Shown: one piece after another, positions 30,763 through 36,795 of the stretch
Layout: each line of letters starts with the position of its first letter
How positions within the stretch are numbered: position 1 is the stretch's first letter
DNA from: Streptomyces cellostaticus
Lineage (GTDB): Bacteria; Actinomycetota; Actinomycetes; Streptomycetales; Streptomycetaceae
Reading direction: 5' to 3'
Length of the DNA: 36,795 bases
Assembly (NCBI RefSeq): GCF_001513965.1
Contig: NZ_KQ948061.1
Coordinates: forward strand, 1 to 36,795
Program-made: the position numbers and the translations under genes
The notes under the pieces: model-generated
Told to the model about the DNA's origin: nothing
Seen by the model: the letters and a program-made list of their open reading frames with translations, nothing else
Database searches by the model: none

Positions 30763-31826
30763 GGCCGCGCCGTATCGGTCGTGGCGGCGGGCACGGTGTC
30801 GACAAGGTCGGCCAGCGGCGTGCGGGGCATCTCGTCGAGGACGCGCGCGACCACCTCGTGCTCCACGTCGGCCACCAGTTCCGCGCCGCCCCGCCCGTCG
30901 AGGACGAACGCGAGGCCGCCGAACGCCTTCTTGTCGTGCCGCATCAGCCGCACCAGGGCCGCGGGCCCGGTCTCGGCGGGCAGGGCGGCGGGCAGCCCGT
31001 AGGAGCGGACGACGTCCAGGTGCTCCGCCACCCGCGCCGGGCCGATACGGCCGAGGGCACCGGCGAGCCGGCCCGCGAAGACCGTGCCGATGGCGACCGC
31101 CTCACCGTGGCGCAGGGCGAAGCCGGTCGCCTTTTCCAGCGCATGGCCCAGCGTGTGGCCGTAGTTGAGGATGTGCCGCAGTCCGGCGTCCCGCTCGTCG
31201 GCTTCCACGATGCGGGCCTTGAGGCTCACACTGGCGGCGATCTGATCCGCCAGTGGGAGCGAGTGCAGGTTCGGCGCGCCGATGAAGTGGGCGCGGGCGA
31301 TCTCGCCGTAGCCGTTGAGCATCTCCCGCCGCGGCAGGGTGGAGAGATAGTCCGTGTCGCACAGGACCGCGCTCGGCTGCCAGTACGCGCCGACCAGGTT
31401 CTTGCCGCCCGGGAGGTTCACCGCCGTCTTCCCGCCGACGCTGGCGTCCACCTGGGCGAGCAGTGACGTGGGCAGGTGCACCACCGGCACGCCACGGTGG
31501 TAGAGGGCCGCGGCGAGACCGACCACGTCGGTGGTCGTCCCGCCGCCGCAGGAGACGACGACGTCGGACCTGGTGAGCCCGAAGCGTACGAACTCCCCGC
31601 ACAGCGCCTCCACCGTGGCGAGGGTCTTGTCCCGCTCCCCGTCGCGGGCCGGCAGCAGCAGGGTCCTGACGCCGGTGTCGGGCACCCATTCCTCGGGGCG
31701 GGCCGACACGACGACGGCCCGCCTGGCGCCCAGCCGTTGGACGACCTCAGCGAGGGAGGTACGTACTCCGGGGCCGATGAGCACGTCGTACGAGTGATCT
31801 CTCAGGCGCAGCGGAATGGATGCCAT
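30759..31826 (-). CDS. rifG: Aminodehydroquinate synthase (RifG)
   Basis: The 355-residue protein is a dehydroquinate synthase family member: GGGTTTDVVGLAA for NAD binding, DASVGGKTAVNLPGGKNLVGA, and the metal ligands Glu in GYGEIA and His in NYGHTLGH and LRHGEAV. The segment GYGEIARAHFIG differs from primary DHQ synthases, which have Glu-Val/Ile-x-Lys. This difference marks the amino-specific branch. It cyclises aminoDAHP. The ATG lies nine nt after the halogenase stop. Confidence 0.95.
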   Translation of the reverse strand: MASIPLRLRDHSYDVLIGPGVRTSLAEVVQRLGARRAVVVSARPEEWVPDTGVRTLLLPARDGERDKTLATVEALCGEFVRFGLTRSDVVVSCGGGTTTDVVGLAAALYHRGVPVVHLPTSLLAQVDASVGGKTAVNLPGGKNLVGAYWQPSAVLCDTDYLSTLPRREMLNGYGEIARAHFIGAPNLHSLPLADQIAASVSLKARIVEADERDAGLRHILNYGHTLGHALEKATGFALRHGEAVAIGTVFAGRLAGALGRIGPARVAEHLDVVRSYGLPAALPAETGPAALVRLMRHDKKAFGGLAFVLDGRGGAELVADVEHEVVARVLDEMPRTPLADLVDTVPAATTDTARP

Positions 31827-31835
31827 GACGTCTCT

Positions 31836-33179
31836 CTACCGGCCCGCCGTCACCCGGCGGACACGCGACTCGGACCGCTCCTTGCGGTCGATCTCGTCCA
31901 GGTGCGGGTAGGAGGGGCAGCCGTAGACGCGCTGGAACGGCTCGAAGGTGTCCCACTCCTTGCGGCGCCGCATCTCCTGGGCCACCGAGTTGTGCTCGCT
32001 CCAGAAGTCGCCGCCGATCAGCCGGACGAGGTACTTCTCCAGGGTGTCCCGGTCGGTCGAGCGCGCGGCGTCGGCGGCCATGGCGACCAGCTCGCCGTCG
32101 TAGTAGGCGTGGATGAGCCGGATGTAGGTGTCGTAGCCGGTCTTGAAGTAGTTGGAGTACCGGTCGAACAGGGCCTCCTCGGCCGACGGGTCGGCGAGGG
32201 CCTGCCCGAGGGTCTCGGCCGCGCGGACGGCGGTGGCCGATGCCACCAGGACGCCGCCGGAGAACATGGGGTCGCCGAAGCAGCCGGCGTCGCCGACCAT
32301 GAGCCAGCCGGGACCGGTGACCGTGTCCGCGTGGTAGCAGTAGTCGGTCTCGATCTTGAAGTCCATGGAGGGCTGCGTGCCGGTCAGGCGCGCGACGATG
32401 CGCGGGATCCGGGCCACGTGCTCCTCGAACACCTTCTCCGGGGTCGAGGCGCGCAGCACGTCGCGCGGCATGACCGTGCCCACGCTGATGGTGTCCTTGG
32501 ACAGCGGGATGGCCCACACCCAGCCGTCGTCGTGGGCGCCGACCTGGATGTCGCCCTCGACGCCGAGGTTGTGGCGCTCGTCGAGCCCGGAGTAGTGCCG
32601 GAACACCCCGACCATGCGGAGCTTCTCGAGGGTCTTGCGCAGCCCGAAGCGATGGGCGATCTTGCCCGTGCGGCCGCTGGCGTCGATCACGTAGGAGGAG
32701 CGCACCTCGTGCGACTCGCCGTCGAGGTCGTAGCGGACGCCGACCATGCGGTCGCCCTCCATGAGCAGGTCGTTCACGTTCGCGCCGAAGACGACCTTCG
32801 CGCCGGCGGCCTCGGCCTGCTCGGCGAGCATCCGGTCGAACCTGCGCCGCTCGACCTGGAACGCGTTGTCGTGCCGGCCCGCGCCCTGCTTGGTGAAGTC
32901 CGCGCGGAAGACGCCCTCGAAGAACTTTTTCTCGGTCGGGTCGATGAACTCGCCGCCGAACTTGCGCACGTAGCCCTGGGCCTCCACCACCTCGCGCAGG
33001 CCGATCCGCTCGAACAGGCCCATCATGTACGGCAGCAGGGACTCCCCGATGTGGAATCGGGGGTTCGGCTCCTTCTCCAGGAGCACCACGGAGTGCCCCT
33101 GCTTGGCCAGCACGAAGGCGCTGACCGCACCGGCCGGCCCTGCGCCGATCACGACCACATCGGCTGTTTCCTTCGCCAT
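31836..33179 (-). CDS. Flavin-dependent halogenase
   Basis: The 447-residue flavoprotein has GAGPAG (residues 12-17) for FAD, GESLLPYMMG, and WVWAIP near 217-222. The latter is the WxWxIP signature separating flavin halogenases from monooxygenases. It also has GDAGCFGDPMFSGGV. It needs reduced FAD from a separate reductase, chloride and oxygen, and usually chlorinates phenols or pyrroles. The ATG has AGGGA five nt upstream. Its place between the amide synthase and rifG suggests chlorination of the AHBA-derived ring, as in ansamitocin or naphthomycin. A reductase partner is not visible here. Confidence 0.88.
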   Translation of the reverse strand: MAKETADVVVIGAGPAGAVSAFVLAKQGHSVVLLEKEPNPRFHIGESLLPYMMGLFERIGLREVVEAQGYVRKFGGEFIDPTEKKFFEGVFRADFTKQGAGRHDNAFQVERRRFDRMLAEQAEAAGAKVVFGANVNDLLMEGDRMVGVRYDLDGESHEVRSSYVIDASGRTGKIAHRFGLRKTLEKLRMVGVFRHYSGLDERHNLGVEGDIQVGAHDDGWVWAIPLSKDTISVGTVMPRDVLRASTPEKVFEEHVARIPRIVARLTGTQPSMDFKIETDYCYHADTVTGPGWLMVGDAGCFGDPMFSGGVLVASATAVRAAETLGQALADPSAEEALFDRYSNYFKTGYDTYIRLIHAYYDGELVAMAADAARSTDRDTLEKYLVRLIGGDFWSEHNSVAQEMRRRKEWDTFEPFQRVYGCPSYPHLDEIDRKERSESRVRRVTAGR

Positions 33180-33238
33180 GGTTTTCCCTTTCTGGTGCCA
33201 ATTCGTTTGACCGGCGCGCTGGGTGATCGGAGTGCGAT

Positions 33239-34024
33239 TCACTCGAATTCGCCCGACAGCAGGTGGGAGACCAGCTGCTCGTGCTCGTCGTCGTCCGTGA
33301 TGGTGCGTATCTCCTCGCGGCCGTCACGGACCGTCAGGTGACGTCGTCCTTTCAGGACGACCTGACCGTTGTCGAACGTCCGGCCGCAGAGGATCTTCGT
33401 GCCGTCCTGCGGCCCGGTGTCCGCCGCGATCTCCTGGGCGAGGAAGTCCTCCATGTCCTTCCAGTCGCTCCACTGCCGGGGCTGCATCGTGAAGGTGTAG
33501 ACGACGCTCCACCGGGTGACCCTGCCGCGGCGCTGTAGAGCGATCCTGGATCCCCGCTCGACCAGGCGGTACTGGCATCCGTACTGGCTCTGGACCGCGT
33601 CGCGGACCAGCAGCGGCTCGATGTAGGAGGGGCCGGGGTAGCCGACGTCCACGAGCCACTCGTCGCCGTCGAGGGCGACGCGGTTGAACGAGTGCTCCAC
33701 GTCGAGCCCGGAGGCCTCCCAGCCCTCGGCGGTGCTGGCCGCCAGCAGCGTGACGTCGTAGCCCAGCTCCGTCAGCAGCCGGGCGAACAGCCGGTTCAGC
33801 TGGAAGCACGTGCCGCCGCGCCCCTGGACGACGCTCGACTCGAACGTGGCGTCCTCGTCGAGGCCGACGAGGCGCACCCCGTCGCTGAAGTCCTGGGTGG
33901 CGCCGTTGTACGGAATCGCCATGAGGTGCTTTTTGTGCAGCTTCCGCAGCGTCGCGATATCGACACCGGTTGCTCCGGCGCAGCCGATCCGGTCGAGATA
34001 TCTTTCCACGTCGAACACGTTCAT
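33239..34024 (-). CDS. rifF: Ansamycin amide synthase, arylamine N-acetyltransferase fold (RifF)
   Basis: The 261-residue protein releases the finished polyketide from the last PKS carrier domain and closes the macrolactam on the AHBA amine. The catalytic triad is visible as Cys73 (RGGTCFQLN), His111 (VEHSFNR) and Asp126 (VDVGYPG), at the same numbers as in RifF. The ATG follows AGAAGG closely; a GTG two codons later is an alternative. It follows the last PKS gene by 28 nt, the standard ansamycin arrangement, and explains why that PKS lacks a thioesterase. Confidence 0.96.
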   Translation of the reverse strand: MNVFDVERYLDRIGCAGATGVDIATLRKLHKKHLMAIPYNGATQDFSDGVRLVGLDEDATFESSVVQGRGGTCFQLNRLFARLLTELGYDVTLLAASTAEGWEASGLDVEHSFNRVALDGDEWLVDVGYPGPSYIEPLLVRDAVQSQYGCQYRLVERGSRIALQRRGRVTRWSVVYTFTMQPRQWSDWKDMEDFLAQEIAADTGPQDGTKILCGRTFDNGQVVLKGRRHLTVRDGREEIRTITDDDEHEQLVSHLLSGEFE

Positions 34025-34052
34025 CACCTTCTTTCGCTGGGGGATCGCTGCT

Positions 34053-36795
34053 TCACACGGAGACCGCTACGGGCTGTGCCGCCTGTTCACCGCACAGCAG
34101 CCCGTGCAGATGCGCGGCGAGCATTCCGGCCGTCGGATAGTCGAAGACGAGGTTGGGCGAGAGCTTCTTCTCGGTGATGTCGCGGAGCCGGTTGCGCAGT
34201 TCGATGGAGGTGAGGGAGTCGAAACCGACCTCGAACAGCCCCTGGTCCGCGTCGATCCGGTACGTGGCGCTGTGGCCCAGCACCGCGGCCACCTGGGCCC
34301 GCACCAGGTCGAGCAGCACCTTCGCCTGCTCGGCGCCCGAAAGCCCGGCCAGCCGCTCGGTCAGCGCCTGGCCCGTCTCACCGGAGCTCGCCGCCTGGGC
34401 CTGCTGCCGGCCCGCGCGGACCAGGCCGCGCAGCAGGTGCGGCACTCCCCCGCCGGCCGCGGCCTGGGTGCGCAGCGAGCGCAGGTCCAGCTTGGCCGGC
34501 ACCAGTTGCGCCTGTCCCGACCCCACGGCGGCGTCGAACAGCTCCATGCCCTCCGCAGGCGTGATCGCCTGGAGGCCGCCGCGCCGGTTCAGCCGCGCCT
34601 TGGTGAGGTCGTCGGTGTCGGCCGCCATGCCGCTGGTCTGCTCCCACAGGCCCCAGGCCAGGGCGAGCCCCGGCAGGCCCGCCGCCCGGCGCGTGGCCAT
34701 CAGGCCGTCCAGGAAGGCGTTGGCCGCCGCGTAACTGCCGCTGCCCGCGCCCATGAAGACGGCCGAGACCGAGGAGTAGACGACGAACGCGTCCAGCTCC
34801 AGACCGCGCGTGAGCTCGTCCAGGTGGCGTACGGCGTCCACCTTCGGCGCGAACACCCGCGCCAGGCGCTCCGGAGTCAGCATCCCGATGACGCCGTCGT
34901 CGGTCACGCCTGCCGTGTGCACCACACCGCGCAGGGGGTGCTCGTCCGGCACCGCGGCCAGCAGGGACTTGACCTGGTCGTAGTCCGACACGTCACAGGC
35001 CACGACCGACACGGCCGCACCCTGCTCGGTCAGCTCGGCGACCAGCTCCCGCACACCTTCGGCGTCCCGGCCCCGGCGGCTGGCCAGCATGAGGTTCCGT
35101 ACGCCGTGCCGCGCGACCAGGTGCCGGGCCACCAGGCCGCCCAGCGACCCGGCACCCGAGACCAGGACGGTCCCCTCCGGCCCGAACACCGCCGGCGCGT
35201 CGTCGGGGACCTGAGCGGCGACGCGGGCGAGCCGGGGTACCGAGAGGGCCTTGCCGCGCACCGCGCTCTGCGGCTCGCCGGAGGCCAGCGCCGCGCCCAG
35301 GACGCGCGCCGCCCGGTCACCGGAGACCGGAGCCGCCGGATCGGTGTCGACCAGGATGATGCGGTCCGGGTTCTCGGCCTGTGCGGCACGCACCAGACCC
35401 CACACCGCCGCGCCCGCCGGATCGGTCACCGTGTCCTCGCCACCGGCGGGCACCGCGCCCCGGGTCACCACGGCGAGCCGCGCCTCCTCCAGGCCGGGCC
35501 CGTCCAGCCAGCACTGCACGGCCTCCAGGACTCGGGTGGTCAGCGCCAGCACGGCGTCGTCGCCCTCACCGCCGACGGCCTCCAGGACTGCCAGGGCCGG
35601 GCATGCGGCGCCCGACTCCACGTCGTCGGCCAGGGTGGCCACCTCTTCCGCAGTGGCCACCGGAGCCCACGACGGCGCGGGCTCCGTTCCCTGAAGCGAC
35701 AGCAGCTCGGTCCACTCCACCCGGAACAGCGAGTCGGCACGCGGCGTGTCCGCCGCCGTCTCCAACTGCTCGGCGGAGACGACCCGGGACACCAGCGAGT
35801 CCATCGTCACGACCAGGGCGCCGGCCTCGTCCGCCGCCGCCAGCGACAGCGCGTCGCGCTCGGGCTGCGCGAGTCGCACCCGCAGCACCGAGGCGCCCGC
35901 GGCGTGCAGCACCAGCCCGTTCCACGCGAACGGCAGCCTCAACTCCGCACCGCCCGGCCCTGCTTCGGGGCCGTCGTCGGCCGCGGCCGCACCCGCGATC
36001 TGCAGCAGGGGCGCGTGCAGGGCGGCGTCGAGCAGCGCGGGGTGGATGCCGAACCCGCCGGCCTGCTGCCGGTGTTCCTCGGGCAGGGCGACCTCGGCGA
36101 AGATCTCGTCGTCGCGCCGCCACAGTGCGCGCACACCTTGGAACGCGGGGCCGTAGCCGTAGCCCACCTCGGTGAGCAGGCCGTAGCCACCGCTGATGTC
36201 CACCGGCTCCGCGCCGGGCGGCGGCCAGGCGGCGAAGTCGAACTCCGCTCCACTGCCGCCCGGTTGCACCGTGGCGGCCAGCATGCCGCTGGCGTGCCGT
36301 GTCCAGGCGTCCGCGCCGCCCGGGCCGTCGGCGTCCTCGCGCCGCGAGTACACCTCCACAGTGCGTGAGCCGTTCCCGGCCGGTCCGCTCACGGCGACCT
36401 GGACGCGCACCCCGCCGTGCTCGGGCACCACGAGCGGCGCCTCGATCACGAGCTCCTCCAGGACGCTGCACCCGGCCTCGTCACCGGCCCGTACGGCCAG
36501 CTCGACCAGGCCCGTGCCAGGGACGAGCACCACGCCGCCGACCCTGTGATCGGCCAGCCAGGGGTGCGACTTCAGCGACAGCCGCGAGGTGAACACCAGG
36601 CCGTCGGACTGCGGCAGCTCCACCACGGCGCCGAGCAGCGGGTGATCGGTCCCGGCCAGCCCGAGGGAAGTCGCGTCGGTCGTGGTCCCGGTCGACCGGA
36701 GCCAGTAGTGCTGGTGGTCGAAGGCATACGTCGGCAGGTCGACGCCCGCCGACGTGGTTCCGGCGGGCAGGGTGCCCGTCCAGTGCACGGGTACG
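34053..36795 (-). CDS. Type I PKS, 3' end of last module (AT tail-DH-KR-ACP), cut by window edge
   Basis: The gene runs off the right edge; 911 residues are seen. After the AT-DH linker (LPTYAFDHQHYWL) comes a DH domain with HRVGGVVLVP (His81-Pro90 of the visible part), GYGPAFQG and HPALLDAALH (Asp254). All key residues are intact, so it looks active. The KR starts near 541 with GAGSLGG and has TDD in the LDD region, Ser near 673 and SYAAANAF with the catalytic Tyr near 686, suggesting a B-type reductase. The ACP has GFDSLTS near 856. There is no ER and no TE. This is the terminal extension module, followed at once by the amide synthase. Confidence 0.96.
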   Translation of the reverse strand, partial: VPVHWTGTLPAGTTSAGVDLPTYAFDHQHYWLRSTGTTTDATSLGLAGTDHPLLGAVVELPQSDGLVFTSRLSLKSHPWLADHRVGGVVLVPGTGLVELAVRAGDEAGCSVLEELVIEAPLVVPEHGGVRVQVAVSGPAGNGSRTVEVYSRREDADGPGGADAWTRHASGMLAATVQPGGSGAEFDFAAWPPPGAEPVDISGGYGLLTEVGYGYGPAFQGVRALWRRDDEIFAEVALPEEHRQQAGGFGIHPALLDAALHAPLLQIAGAAAADDGPEAGPGGAELRLPFAWNGLVLHAAGASVLRVRLAQPERDALSLAAADEAGALVVTMDSLVSRVVSAEQLETAADTPRADSLFRVEWTELLSLQGTEPAPSWAPVATAEEVATLADDVESGAACPALAVLEAVGGEGDDAVLALTTRVLEAVQCWLDGPGLEEARLAVVTRGAVPAGGEDTVTDPAGAAVWGLVRAAQAENPDRIILVDTDPAAPVSGDRAARVLGAALASGEPQSAVRGKALSVPRLARVAAQVPDDAPAVFGPEGTVLVSGAGSLGGLVARHLVARHGVRNLMLASRRGRDAEGVRELVAELTEQGAAVSVVACDVSDYDQVKSLLAAVPDEHPLRGVVHTAGVTDDGVIGMLTPERLARVFAPKVDAVRHLDELTRGLELDAFVVYSSVSAVFMGAGSGSYAAANAFLDGLMATRRAAGLPGLALAWGLWEQTSGMAADTDDLTKARLNRRGGLQAITPAEGMELFDAAVGSGQAQLVPAKLDLRSLRTQAAAGGGVPHLLRGLVRAGRQQAQAASSGETGQALTERLAGLSGAEQAKVLLDLVRAQVAAVLGHSATYRIDADQGLFEVGFDSLTSIELRNRLRDITEKKLSPNLVFDYPTAGMLAAHLHGLLCGEQAAQPVAVSV

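Noticed and set aside
1..36795. tRNA, rRNA, CRISPR arrays, transposases, integrases
   Set aside because: I looked for cloverleaf-like tails, regularly spaced perfect repeats and transposase motifs and found none.

Overview
The window is very GC-rich actinomycete DNA, most likely Streptomyces, judged from GTG starts, strong GGAGG ribosome binding sites, a SARP regulator, gamma-butyrolactone-type regulators, one TTA codon and type I PKS genes. It is part of an ansamycin (AHBA-primed macrolactam) gene cluster. The right half (about 24.6-36.8 kb, all on the minus strand) is one long gene train. It runs from the 3' end of the last PKS gene (DH-KR-ACP, no TE) through the RifF-type amide synthase, a flavin-dependent halogenase, and homologues of rifG, H, I, K, L, M and N in the same order as in the rifamycin cluster. 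The rifJ-type aminodehydroquinate dehydratase is detached at 17.4 kb. Between them lie a LuxR regulator, an antiporter, a type II thioesterase, a 3Fe-4S ferredoxin, a small unknown protein and a Rif-Orf19/GdmM-like FAD monooxygenase. The expected product is an ansamycin that may be chlorinated.

The centre (13-17 kb) is a signalling cassette: an AfsA-type butenolide/butyrolactone synthase divergent from a P450 and a HAD-like protein. This set resembles the srrX/srrO/srrP genes of Streptomyces rochei. Three ArpA/ScbR-type TetR regulators are spread over the left half, with a SARP next to one of them.

The left arm (0.2-13 kb, mostly minus strand) is unusual for an ansamycin cluster. It holds an Sfp-type phosphopantetheinyl transferase, a tandem carrier protein whose second domain has Thr in place of Ser, and an NRPS-like protein (E-like domain, C-like domain, half a thioesterase) without A or carrier domains. 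It also holds a thiamine-diphosphate E1 alpha/beta pair without E2/E3, an acyl-CoA carboxylase beta subunit with its epsilon subunit, and a short-chain reductase. I infer a pathway that makes and transfers an acyl unit on a carrier protein, as an unusual extender or a side chain. Its product cannot be read from the sequence.

Two regulatory layers can be read directly. First, three promoters (SARP gene, carboxyltransferase gene, P450 operon) carry AAACC/GGTTT-type inverted repeats between their -35 and -10 boxes, as expected for butyrolactone receptor operators. Second, three promoters (type II thioesterase, small unknown gene, AHBA synthase) carry CTAYC-N8-GGATR 21-22 nt upstream of a TAC-type -10 box, matching the element reported for RifZ, the LuxR activator of rifamycin biosynthesis. 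A degenerate fourth copy precedes the rifJ-type gene. Together they suggest signal -> receptors -> SARP for the left arm and LuxR for the AHBA and ansamycin genes.
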